Origin: Polytrichum commune | Taxonomy: Eukaryota; Streptophyta; Polytrichopsida; Polytrichales; Polytrichaceae | Length of the DNA: 64,000 nt | Assembly (NCBI GenBank): GCA_950295325.1 | Contig: OX485804.1 | Location: forward strand, 22,876,001-22,940,000 | Direction: 5' to 3' | Part shown: positions 48,613 through 59,820 of the stretch, one piece after another | Layout: each line of letters opens with the position of its first letter | How positions within the stretch are numbered: the first letter of the stretch is position 1 | Notes under the pieces: generated by a model | Databases searched by the model: none | The model's input: the letters and a program-made list of their open reading frames with translations, nothing else | Told to the model about the DNA's origin: nothing | Program-made: the position numbers and the translations under genes

Positions 48613-49124
48613 ACCGCTATTGCTGTGGCTATCGCGGGGTTATCCACCCTCGACCCCGTTAACAGGAAGTAGATCTCTTAAGCTTTTTTGCACAATTTGG
48701 ATACTATCCGTCGACTCGATTCTCTTCAATGTAGTCTTCAACATTTTTCTATTTGCAATCCCCATGGCTGTTTCGACTACCAGCTGTCTTGTAGTCTAAC
48801 GAGTGGATCACAGATGCCCTCTGCTGACCCCGGTGCTGCCTCCTTCCACTCGCGATTGATCATTCATCAATTCTGTCCTGTTTGAAGGAACGATTGGAAG
48901 TAGTCATTGAGTATCAATCAGGATCCGAACCGATCGCAATTGGCTAGTGATCGTTGTGAACAACGAATTTTTATTTCCAATTACACAGGTGCTCCTTTAC
49001 TATCTTTGAAATTGAAATTTTTGTATACCTGAAAGATCACAGGTCCATGTTTCACTGGAGATTACACCTGCCATATTCCCATATACTCCTAGTAACAAGT
49101 CTTACGCACATGATGAAAATGTAG
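48613..49124 (+). pseudogene. PSBX 3'-end tandem copy, unit 2
   Basis: It begins abruptly with the same ACCGCTATTGCTGTGGCTAT and still encodes an open tail [19 protein letters not shown] before TAG, with four substitutions against the real tail. The 3' UTR follows (TCCGTCGACTCGATTCTCTT). No upstream exon, transit peptide or start codon exists, so it cannot make PsbX. It is 512 bp long; about 120 bp (48810-48935) have no counterpart in unit 1. Confidence 0.85.
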
Positions 49125-49812
49125 ACCGCTGTTGCTGTGACTATCGCGGGGTGTCCACCTTCTTCCCCGTTAAGATGAAGTGGATTTTTTGAGCTTTCCT
49201 GAACAATTTGGACGTTGTTGGTCCAATCTCTTGAATTTGTTGTTGACATTTTAGTATCCAAGGGGAAGATATTATTGAGCATACTAATGACAAGTGTCAT
49301 GTATTTACATTTTAGTTTGCAAGAGGAAGATATTCTTGAGCAAACTAATGTCAAGTGTTATTTGTGCACACTTTTAGTCAACTTTTAGACCGTTATGTAA
49401 CACATGCTACACCTCATAACACCATTGAACATTCTCATGCCAAGATATTTATACGTGCACTTGTTGCCAAGTGAAACTGACGGTGAAATTGTTGGTCATA
49501 AGTGTAACGCATCATATGCCTCAAAATAGGGTAAGTGACACCATTTCGCATGTGACACTAAATCCCATGAACAGTGTAGTCCTTAAATGCCAACAGGATT
49601 CAACTCGAACCTAATTGACCTGTAATCTTTGTAAACAACAAATTCCGTTTCCAAGATGTTCACATTCATATCTTTACAGGTGCTCTATACAATTGGGTAG
49701 TTAAACTCTCTGCACCTGAAGGATGAACCATGCCAGATATGTTTTTCAGTGATTTCTGCTTATGTACTCACATCCTAGTCCCAATTCTTAGACACAAGAG
49801 AAACAGTCAAGA
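49125..49812 (+). pseudogene. PSBX 3'-end tandem copy, unit 3 (frameshifted)
   Basis: It starts ACCGCTGTTGCTGTGACTAT. A single-base deletion after ATCGCGGGG puts the tail out of frame, and it ends early. The 3' UTR is recognisable to about 49250, is then interrupted by dispersed repeat G (to about 49575), and resumes with 'CTTTGTAAACAACAAATTCC' and 'CACATCCTAGTCCCAATTCT'. It is the most diverged of the three units. Confidence 0.8.
49250..49575 (+). repeat. Dispersed repeat family G, copy 2, inside PSBX unit 3
   Basis: It is collinear with 8310-8570 ('CTCATAACACCATTGAACAT', 'GCCTCAAAATAGGGTAAGTG', CATGTGACACTAAA). Its left part is itself duplicated: ACATTTTAGT...GAGGAAGATATT is present from 49248 and again from about 49312. 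Confidence 0.75.
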
Positions 49813-50182
49813 ATTTGTGCAGTTATTCGATGTTTCCGTGGCGATTAATTCAATACATGTGTGACTAGTTGACAACGGGAATGGTTCCAGGTCAACCTTT
49901 TTTTGAACTCGTTCATTGGAGCACCATAGTTGAGTTCGCAATGAAGATACTCAATTTTGTGTGTATGAACATTGTTGGGCATTAGGTAGCCGATCCATTC
50001 CCGACCGGTTAAGCAATTTTAGCACATTTGTGGTTCAGGTCTGATCAAAGAAAATATTTTTCATGTAGAGAGATAAAAATAAGAAGCAAGTCATAATTTT
50101 CAACATGTTTTTCACAATAATCAAATTGTTATGAATTTTTGTAAATGGATATTCTCTTCAACCTAAACTTGTGATATAGGCT

Positions 50183-50897
50183 CTCGGGGGGTGCATTGTA
50201 CTAAACATGTACGAGTATACATGAGTGCACAGGAGGGGTATTGATTTGGACCTTGCCGTATTATGTATACATATGTTATACATGTTATAATTTATAGTTA
50301 CGTACATATATGGAAGGCCTTTAAAAAGTATACAATAATTGTACTTGTATGGTATTGTTACTATACTACATATCATAAGTTTTCATATTGGATGTGGAGG
50401 AAGTTTTGTAATCGTTGGGTGGAGTATAGGGATCCAATTGACTTGATGGACCGTCCATCAAACGTGGAGATTGGTTTATGTTGGTATCAAAAAGGGGCTA
50501 ACAATAAGTGGACATATGATCTTACTGATCATTTGATGGTAGACTTAGAGACAATAATTGCATTGGCTACAATGACATATATTGGTGAATCAAATGTTTA
50601 TGAGTTACATCCGGGAGATGAAAAAGTTTTCAACGACTTTGCTGATGAAAGCTAGGATATTTTGTTATACATATTATAGGGGTTGATTATTGTTCAAAAG
50701 TATATTTGTATACTTATGTTAATGACTGTATATGAATGGATGTTTTTTGTGTATACATATTGTCACTTGTATATTTATTGTTGCAATTGTATGTGTATTA
50801 CTTCATTTCACAAAAAATAACTTGTATATAGGGGGTTTTTAGAGTATGCAGCGAACGCACGTGATTCTAGGTTTTAATGAAAGGTGCACCCCCCGAG
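50183..50897 (+). mobile_element. 715-bp DNA element carrying a gene-like reading frame
   Basis: It begins CTCGGGGGGTGCA and ends with the exact reverse complement TGCACCCCCCGAG. Perfect 8-bp direct repeats TATAGGCT flank it (50175-50182 and 50898-50905). Subterminal regions on both sides are dense in GTATAC/TATACAT motifs, as in hAT-type elements. An 8-bp duplication fits hAT, though some MULEs also make 8-9 bp. Instead of a transposase it contains the open frame 50263-50655. Confidence 0.8.
50263..50655 (+). CDS. Unidentified open frame inside the 715-bp element
   Basis: The frame encodes up to 130 residues, but only the last 85 or so look like a real protein (from about 50392): WRKFCNRWVEYRDPIDLMDR, then SNVEIGLCWYQKGANNKWTY, DLTDHLMVDLETIIALATMT and a tail ELHPGDEKVFNDFADES. 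The first 45 residues translate subterminal TATACAT repeats and are probably not coding. There is no intron signal that I trust. It may be a captured host-gene exon or the remains of the element's own gene. I do not recognise the family. Confidence 0.4.
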   Translation: MYTYVIHVIIYSYVHIWKAFKKYTIIVLVWYCYYTTYHKFSYWMWRKFCNRWVEYRDPIDLMDRPSNVEIGLCWYQKGANNKWTYDLTDHLMVDLETIIALATMTYIGESNVYELHPGDEKVFNDFADES

Positions 50898-50905
50898 TAT
50901 AGGCT

Positions 50906-53900
50906 ACCCTCTTTTTGATCACTGATCAGTCACGAAATCGAGAATACTCGATTCTCATAATCGATAATTGTGGCACCTAAATATGCTTGCAATCTAAACC
51001 TAGTTGTCAACTTAGTCATTGACATTTGGCTAAGTTGTATTTTGACCATGACATATCAACACTGAGCAACGAGATTCTATTGTAGAGAAATAGGTTGACC
51101 TAAGCTGCGAAAATGGGTGGTGGTTTGGGAACGGGTCAACTACCTTTATATGTGGAATTAACATGTATAAAAAAATGAGCACTTGCTATCAACCAATTTT
51201 GTAAGTCAAGCGAAATCTAGAATGGAAATATTAGGTAAGGCAAGCGGGTCTCAAATGGACACTTCTCTCTGCACCCACTTCGTGAAAGATATGGAACATG
51301 GAATTAATGTGCAATGATTAGCAAATAAATATGTTTTAAGTAAATCTAGACATATGCATGAAATTTGGACATGATGAAATTTTATATGTGCACTTCTATC
51401 GGCGGACCCTAAGATAGAAATGTTTGCAACTAATCCTAGAAGTGGATTGCATCTCTTGTTGTAACACATCTACCTTAAGTGATCCTAAATCAATCAACAT
51501 TTCCTCCTAGGATACTAAACATGGGTTTGGTACAAGATGATTAATTTAGCAGATCCAAATTGAGGATGTAGGTGGTTTCATCATATTTTCAAAGCTCATC
51601 TAAATATCTTACATATTATCAAAGTGAAAATAATCTTCTCGAATGGTCGTACATGTTAAGCAATAGTTTGTCCCCTCAATCATGTTGATTATATGTGTTA
51701 CCACTATATTGTTCAAGCCACTTATTCAATTTATGTTTATAAGAAATGAAATCTAACATGAAAAATTTGTAATATTATTTAATTCCAAATAGTAAATGAC
51801 ACTTTACACCAAAAAAACGTAACTCACACATTGTCGTGAACTTCTCACCATTTGTCAATGTGCTCCTCAATAGTATACCACCTAGAATTGGCGAAATATA
51901 GAAAATGTCAATATATCAAATTTTCTAGGTGTTGCTTGTGATGTCCAATTAGGCCTCATGTGGAAAAACAATTTCATGTCACACCTACAACTGTACTTAT
52001 TTCTATACAATTTGCATACAATTGGTTTTGTAATTAGCATCTCTACCTCACAAATGAGCCATTTGAGTGAGAACTTACTTTGAATTCTTGATTTACTCAC
52101 AAGTATGTCTACCGATATGCGTAACCGTTGAAGACATATTGTGGATAGAATATTACATATATTATATCAATATCAATATATTTAATCTACATCAAAATAA
52201 AACACCATGATAAGACAAGTGAACGGTTGGTATTGTGCGGTTTCATATCATCACAATGTGGACTTATATATCCCTCTAGTTTGCATTATACTCTTGACCC
52301 TATAAGTGTGTTCTAGGGGTGTGAACAAGTTTGTCATATGTATGATCTTAAATTTAATAATTTCTTAAACGATCAATTCTTTTGGGATCTTAAAGTGTCA
52401 GCAAGTGAGTGCAATGGTGCATTGAGTAAGTAAAAGCTAAAGGTCACTAATCTTATGCGACAATGTGTTTATAATGGCACCACTTTGGCCAATCATAATG
52501 GTTGTGTAAGAAGAATGTGAGAAAGGTTTAAGACGAGCATGAACTTTGGCTAATTGCAATTATTAATTTAGGATCTACCAGCACAACGAGGTAGTATACT
52601 AAGAAGTCTTCCACATGTTACCAATATCGTCATCTAATAAAATACTCTCACACACTAGAATATTGAAGTTGTAGCCATTCCCACCCAAGAATCCAACATT
52701 AGTGGATACCCTTAGGGTGTAGTGAAAAGCTTGATACTTGAAAAAACTTGATGAGTTTTTGGAGGATAAATTGTTGGGTTAAACCAAAAATCAACACATA
52801 TTATTAATGTCTAAGAGTGCAAGGAAGGGTGGGTTTTGGGATGATTTACAACTGTTTTTTGGATTTCATATCATTTAATAAAGCCCATTAATATGTGAAA
52901 ATGTTGCAATTAAAAATCTCCATGATTCAAATTTCAAACACTCCAACATGCTTGTAATTGTAAGCGACATGTAAGCGACAAGGAATTACCTTTGTGTTCA
53001 ATTTCATTGATTTGAAAAACTTTGCAATCAAGCTTCTTTAGAGCAAGGTTCAAATGAGGAAAATAAAATGGGATGATATACTAATCAAACTTACAGTAAA
53101 AACTCCTAATTCAAATGCAACGGATACAAATTTATTTGTTCAATTTTCATTACCCTTACTTGGGAATTTAATCTATTCTAGTTGTCAATCATATACATAG
53201 TCTAAATACTTCATATATCATTCATATATATAGAATTTGGGGCAAGCATCTAGCGTTTGGAGGTGCATTTTTCTTTGGTATGTTTAGCCCAAAACTCTCC
53301 GCTCCCAACAAATATTCCAAATATAAACACGCCATGCCTACCGAACTTGTGGCTCCCAAGAAATTCCTTAAGCTTAATTTACATGCTCCTAAGAGCAAAC
53401 CATCAAATTCAAAAAGAGGGTCCAAATCAAGGGTTATAATTATAAGATTTCAAAGCATTATGATAACTTGATTTTGTGTTGGACTCATTTGACTACTTGA
53501 AACGAGCTTGACATAAAATCCACTAAATCATGAAACATTGTCCATCGCCTGGCATGGTGTGCAGAGCTCAGTGTGGCTTGTTTTTCATCAATTTAAAGTT
53601 TCTTGGTCCCTTAACCCTCAAGACGTACGGTGAAATGCTTCTTATAAAGCAAAAACCAATTCAAACTTCTACCTTAATTTAAAGAAAATCATATAATTCC
53701 CAAAACATATTCTAAATCGGATGAAAAGACTTCTAAAGTTTTTCTCACAACTCAACTGAGTTCATCACAAATTGTTCACTGCTGCTTTAGTATGATTATC
53801 TACACTTACATACGCAATTAAGTTACCCCGTGCTAGTTTATTGACATTCAACATTACTTACTTTACATTGGTGACCACTTAAACAAAATAGAAGAATTAA

Positions 53901-54416
53901 ATATTGTGGTTATGGTATGGGTGAATTACGGAAGTTGTAAGCTTTTGTAATTTAAATTTGACTCAAGATAATTGTCAAGGATACACATGCATCCTATTCG
54001 TGAAGGCAACCTAATTCCACATATCAATGTAGTCATCATCTTTCTTTAGGCATGATTCTGCTATGAAAGCATATCCAACCTCCTTAGAGTGATGACCATT
54101 TTGTTGCATGTTATGTTTAATTGAGTCACAACTTCAACTTAGAAATTTTAGATCACGTGGACATTATACATACGTCAAATGATTTTTTTTGGGGGGGTAG
54201 GGGGCGATAATTACCTTGTATGAATATGGAACGAGATGTGTTAAGGGGGACTAATTCGCATATTCATAGAGTAGTTTTGAAATGTATCTCATATATATTT
54301 AGAAAAAAAGGATTTTGTAGTTGTTTTCATTGTTACATAAATTTTGCTCCTTTGGGTTTGATCACAGAAGGTGTTGATATTGTTACTCACAAAGAATGAC
54401 CACCCCGGGATGCTAG
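50906..54416. other. Gene-free AT-rich stretch
   Basis: At about 51500-51700 lies a repeat (family I) also present at 62440-62640 ('ACAAGATGATTAATTTAGCA' against ACAAGATGGTTAGCAAATCC). At 54182-54206 there is T8 followed by G7-TA-GGGG. No gene is recognised. Confidence 0.4.
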
Positions 54417-54703
54417 GAAAAACTTACAAATGCATCAAATACAGAAACAACTTTAATTTCGTTTCAAGGAGACTCGTGAATTCATCTCCGAAACTACACA
54501 ACAGATGTTGAAAACGACCAATCAGTCTCCGAGATTCTTCACATATTACTCTACAGTCGGTGGCAAAATCGTTGTATAGCCAAACGATGACTTTTAGAAG
54601 CTGTTGCTCCTCCGAACAATCGATGATGGTGTATTAGAAGCAGTACTTACTCTCCCGCTCACTTATCTTGTTCCTTCTTGAGGAATGGCTCAGCGATGAT
54701 TGA
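54417..54703 (-). pseudogene. Second copy of the desiccation gene tail and 3' UTR
   Basis: This duplicates 54704-54990 with a 287-bp period: 'ACACAACAGATGTTGAAAACG', 'GGTGGCAAAATCGTTGTA' and CAGCGATG occur in both. On the minus strand it still encodes an open tail IAEPFLKKEQDK and stop, against IAESYLKKDEDE in the intact gene. The substitutions are mostly conservative. This suggests it is the end of a former tandem paralogue whose remaining exons were lost, rather than a recent partial copy. Confidence 0.8.
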
Positions 54704-54948
54704 AAAAACTTACACAATGCATCAAATACAAGAACACCTCAATTTTATTTCAAGGAGAATCGTGAATTGATTCCCAAAACTACACAACAGATGTTGAAAA
54801 CGACCAAATAGTCTCTAGTCTCCGATATCTTTCACAAATTACTCTACACTCGGTGGCAAAATCGTTGTACAACCAACCGATGGCTTTAGAAATTGTTTCT
54901 CCTTCGAATAATCGATAATGATGTATCTGAATCTAATCAGTCGCTCAC

Positions 54949-57427
54949 TCATTCATCTTCATCCTTCTTGAGGTATGACTCAGCGATGGGGCCGCATCCA
55001 CCCTCAGGGTAGAAGCCGCCGGGCTTGGAAGGATCGCCACTTCCATACACGGTTGCCAGAACCTGAGCAGCAGTGCGAGCGTAGGACAAAGAGTCTCCGT
55101 CTGCAGACAAGATGTTGCCTGAGATCTTCTTCTCAGCGCCGAGGTACGATGGCACCACTAATCCTTCGTCCACGAACGCATGGCTGGCGCTGTTCCTTAA
55201 GTTGGAAATGGCGTTGCTGAAATCGGCCACAGTGTAATTGTATGGAGCCACCACTTTGTCCTTCATTCGGTACATTTCGGTGCGAATCACCGCATCCTGC
55301 CCTGATTCCACCCCCAACAGCTTCGCCACCAACTGCAACACCCACAGCAGCATCCACATCTGATTAATCAAACTAAACGTCGCTACAGCAACGATGTTGA
55401 ATTAATCAAACTTCAAGTTCCGTCTCAAATTTTCACAACTTCTCAACAAATTCATAGATTTGAAGCATCAGGTGACAACCCTAAACCAGTTGTAAGCCTT
55501 CCAATCCGGTGATACTTTGTTATTCCACAAAGAAGCTGGACAATGTGCTTGCAAAGAGGCTAGTATTGAGAAACTTAATTATGACCATTTGTGTGTTCCG
55601 TAGAGAAGGTAGACTTTTCCGAACGACATTCTTAGAATTACACTAAGTGGAAAGTTGGCGTGGACATAATTAACATAGCCCTGACTGAATATTAAGTCAA
55701 GGTGAAAAATGTTGAATCCAAGACCCCCAATCTTCCTCTAAATCTTCATGAAAACTTCTGACCAGCACATATTAGTTGGATATTAGTTGTAGGACAAAAG
55801 TAGCAATGTAACAGATATCAGCCACATTTCCTTTCTAGGAAATTAATGTGGCCCGCACCAAGTTTCTACTAAGAAATACAGCGTGGGTTGAATATTAATG
55901 AAACCCACATTAATTCTCATCATAAGAATTAGCGTGAACCCTAGAAAATTCCTGTGGCCCATCTACAGTAAAATGATTTTTTGCTGTAGTTAGTAGCAAA
56001 GTTCGTTAATCAAAGTCACTTCTAAGACAGTGGACAAAGTTGCTGAAATATGTAGTCTTGAAATACGAAAAAATAATGTGTAAACGATGCTACTTCAGAA
56101 TGTTTTGGCAGCTCCAAAACATATTGTGAGGATGCTCACAGATAAGAGCCATGTGGGAGATACTTCGGAACACAGTGAGGTCCAAAATTGTGAACATCAA
56201 TTTGTTTGAGAAAGTGAATGTGGCGAATGATGTTGTCTCGTCGACTTAACTTACCGATTTTGCACCCATTCCTTCGAGAAGGGGGTTAGTGCCGACGTAT
56301 CCGGTCAAGCCGACATACGGGATTGTGTATGTGGAGATGAGGTAGTTGACGCTGTTGGCGTATGGGTCGAAAGGAGGATTCAACTTCTTGCCGAACGCCT
56401 TGTCCATGGTCTCCGCCCATGTTGTCTTGCTCACATCAAGCTGCACACGGGGAAATGCATACTTCCCCAGGATTGACTTGATTGCCCTACACCCAACCCA
56501 GTGTCAATCAAAGGCCGCCACCTGAATCAGTAGTTTACTTCAATACTAAAGCACTAATATGTATCACCAGTCATCAACCTTCATTTACTACAGTTTCTAC
56601 TACGCCAAATTCTCAGTACTACAGTTTTCGTGCACACCGGTCAAAACTCAGCACCTGCTTCATTGTTATTACTATCCTGTTGAGCTCATTTTCTTCCTAC
56701 CGAGGAACAAATCAATCTCCATCAAACAGGAATCATCCTCATTTCTGAACACTCTAATTTCAGTCATCACTTGGCCTGCATTATCATCATACATCCTGAG
56801 ATTGACGCTTTACATATGCAGAATACCAGTCTCTTAGGTGGCCTTTCGGTCTCGAATTAACTAACAGAACACTCAAGGATTATGAACCTTAATAATGTTA
56901 GGGCAAAAAGTTAGCAATATATGACAAGTTGCGCAGGGTACAAGTGGGATACAACGAAAGCAATAACCATCCTTAAACTCCAACATTTAGACAAAACACT
57001 TGTGATGGTGTATCATTGAGAAACAGGCAAAAGCTCTTTGTTTCAAGAGATAATGAATCCACGGGGGATGGATTAGTGGATTAGCATTAGAAATTGATGT
57101 GTCATGGTACCTGATATGGCCGATTTCCTGAAGACCCATCTGCTCGAAGATATCAGTATAGTAAGCGTCCAGGTTAGCCTTCTGGACGCCGATGGGCTTG
57201 GGGCCATTACCCGTCAGGGAGGGCGCCAGCTTGTCCAACCCAAAGCCATAGGACGCCCACAGGAAATACTCAGCCTCGAAGTACTCCAAGTTCAGCGCAT
57301 TGGCGATGTTCTTCAAATCAGAGTCTGTGAAGTTGGAGGTTGCCGAGGCAGGGCTGATCACGCCTACTAATCCTACCAAGATGCACAGACAAGCAACAAC
57401 ACCAAAGGATTTTGGGGAGCCCATCAT
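54949..57427 (-). CDS. Ferritin-like desiccation-related protein (PCC13-62 type), secreted
   Basis: The gene has three exons on the minus strand, 57427-57111, 56486-56255 and 55332-54949, giving 310 residues (PCC13-62 is of very similar length). Introns are GT-AG and phases agree. Residues 1 to about 29 are a signal peptide (hydrophobic VVACLCILVGLVGVI, ending ASA). The rest is a ferritin-like helical domain: NLEYFEAEYFLWASYG near residues 46-61, an E-x-x-H motif (E101, H104), and LLGVESGQDAVIR near 188-200, where the second motif reads E-x-x-Q. Family members accumulate in resurrection plants and mosses during drying; metal binding is not established. Two adjacent ATGs exist at 57427 and 57424; the first is used here. 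A TATA box and a G-box lie upstream. Confidence 0.94.
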
Positions 57428-57544
57428 GATGATAAAGTAAGCAGGAACTGGTCGACACTTAAGTCTCTACAAATTTCAGCTCCGAAATTGATACACACTG
57501 AGCCACAGAAAATTGTGATGGAATTCGAGATGGAGGGCAGGGTC

Positions 57545-57551
57545 TTATATA
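57545..57551 (-). promoter_or_regulatory. TATA box of the desiccation gene
   Basis: TATATAA on the minus strand lies 118 bp upstream of the start codon. This predicts transcription start near 57515 and a short leader. Confidence 0.7.
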
Positions 57552-57741
57552 GGAGGCATCGTGAGGTCCAGTCTCTAGGGGACAAATCATGGCACTCGGT
57601 GTAAAAATTGGGGAGGCGTGGACACTTGCATGTTGTACGTTTGTTTCTCCCCGCGATGACTTGAGCAGCGTACGCCATACCTGAATTCTTCTCGACTGAA
57701 GCCATGTGTTAGTTACGGATTGGATGAGACCCTCTTGCATT

Positions 57742-57749
57742 CCACGTGG
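57742..57749. promoter_or_regulatory. G-box/ABRE (CCACGTGG) upstream of the desiccation gene
   Basis: This is a perfect palindromic CCACGTGG about 320 bp upstream of the start codon and 190 bp upstream of the TATA box. Such ACGT-core sites bind bZIP factors in abscisic acid and drought responses, which suits a desiccation-related gene. Only one such site was noticed in this promoter. Confidence 0.55.
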
Positions 57750-57799
57750 ATATGGCATTTCGGCACTCGGAAAGATGAAATCGGAGCGGCGTCCTCTAC

Positions 57800-59589
57800 C
57801 TAACGGTATGCAGCTGTTGCATGTACTTTGGAAGTGCGTTTGTCCCCAACCTTTGAATTCCGATGCGTAAACACCATCCTGCTCATCCTTAAAAGGAAGG
57901 TGAATTCTTACACATGATGTTTTACTTGTGGATGGACAGAAGTTTTGGGTAATTTCTGTGGCCAGATGATAGGGAGATTTAAATCCTTTTAGCTGTATGA
58001 GCACCAGAATGAACACTTTCTTTCTTTTCATTCGGTTATAATCTAAGCGCTTCCCAGGTGCCGCGGGGGTCCACACTGGAGTTCCCCGATCTACGTAGGA
58101 ATAATTAGAGGGCCAACCAACTGTTTCTAGCTAATGTCGGTTGAGATGCAATATATAAGAATTTTCTGAGAATTTAGCCCATGTTTGTAAGAGTTAGTGC
58201 GTTCTGGAGCACCGACAAGGGCTTGAAGTCGTCAAATCTTCAAAAGTACTCAGCCATGGTCTTCGAGACCGAGCGTCTACGCAGCACTTTTCTAAAAGTA
58301 AAGATGCATGCATAAGTTAGGTGTCACCCCTGATGCTAGCGCACCTGTCCATCCGCTTGGCAAAGTAAGTGATTGATAGAGTAAATCAACACATTACAAT
58401 GTAATATGAATTTTCTTAGGTTTCTGCGGATTCAAAACAACGAACCTGTCAAAGTAAATAGTCTTGATCTATTAGGTTAAGGTTAGTTGTTCCACACAAT
58501 GGCAAACTACCAAGCACATCCCTCAGGCAGGAAAACTTAAGTGCATGCTCACACAGATCCATACTGTGCAGTTTTCGAGTTTTGATGAATGGAACGACAT
58601 AAGTATAAGTTAAGTTCCCAACCATGTTCATAGCATTACTCAGCTGATGAGCTGTGTTCAGCTGCCCTCACTTCAGATCAAGTCTTAAAGCACCGGGATT
58701 CCAGCCTCGGGAGTCTTTATTCTTGAATCTACTGCTGGGCCATGAACACAGCTGATCAGCCGAGTAATGTTATGTTGCCAGTGTTTTCGAAAACGGCATT
58801 AATTAGGGGACGTGAAACTCTAATAACTGCCATGCATCGATGTCGATAGACCTGCCTCACCGTTCCCTGCTCATGCCAACTGTCCGGATTAGCCATGTCC
58901 ACATCCGATGAAGCTTTCTCTTCTATCCGCGGAGACAACCATTGGATTACAAGGATTGCGCATAATCCACCTCCTAAACCCTAACCAACTCATCAGTTTT
59001 CCTTGACACTTTCGCGGAGTCCACTTTAATTTCCCGCTTTTCCCTTACGCAGGTGGTGGATGGAGACGATGGAGACAGTGGAGATGTGTATTGGTTACTG
59101 TGCTCGACATCTGGACAATCTACAAAGTTTGATCTCTCTTCGTCCCACAATTTGAGATGATTTCCTGCTTCCTGCTCAATTCTTTGTAACTAGGTGCATC
59201 GTGTTAATTCTGTGCAGAGAATTACATTGTCCACGTAGGTCTATTGGTTTCCTCCTAAGCAGTTTGTAAGCTCCACATCGTATGATGACGTCACCAATAG
59301 CAAGAACCAAGGTATCAATATTAGAGAACCTTCTGGGACTCGTTGGTCCTGGGCATTTGCAATTCGAAGTTTGAATTCCCCGCCAGAGGAGTTCTCTTCT
59401 CCGACAGCAGCTATATCGCCTGCACCCTATCAATTACACTAGTTAGGTAGTTCAATAGTTGTAAGCTTTTAGACATGTATACGTACATGTATTTTGCGTT
59501 TCCTATGAATACCGTGTGCATATCTATTCTTACATTGAGTAAACAAAAATGATCCAGCAGGTTATGGGCTGACACCGCTTTAGGGATTT
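57800..59589. other. Upstream spacer
   Basis: Apart from the inverted repeat at 58631-58772, I see no feature. The 205-aa minus-strand open frame at 57459-58076 covers the promoter of the desiccation gene and shows no domain. Confidence 0.4.
58631..58772. repeat. 30-bp-arm inverted repeat with 82-nt loop
   Basis: 58631-58660 (TAGCATTACTCAGCTGATGA...) pairs with 58743-58772 at 27 of 30 positions. The foldback size resembles a plant microRNA precursor or a small MITE. No known microRNA sequence is recognised in the arms. Confidence 0.7.
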
Positions 59590-59820
59590 TTCGAGTTTAC
59601 ACTTTGTATTGAATTTAGATAGGGAGAGAGTGAAAGTTAGAGTTAATTTCAGAACTACGTACCGAACAAGAGGATATCGATCTGTTTGTTTTTCTGGATA
59701 ACAGAAGTGAGAATAGACTAATAGGCTTTTTAATGTATCAAGAAAGAATTGAAATTGATACAATCAGAAAGTGTTCAGTGAATTGTTGTTGAAAGGATAC
59801 ATAAGTAGTGGTTATTTACC

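Noticed and set aside
57459-58076. 205-aa open frame on the minus strand
   Set aside because: It covers the TATA box, G-box and leader of the desiccation gene, has no domain, and its composition is not protein-like.
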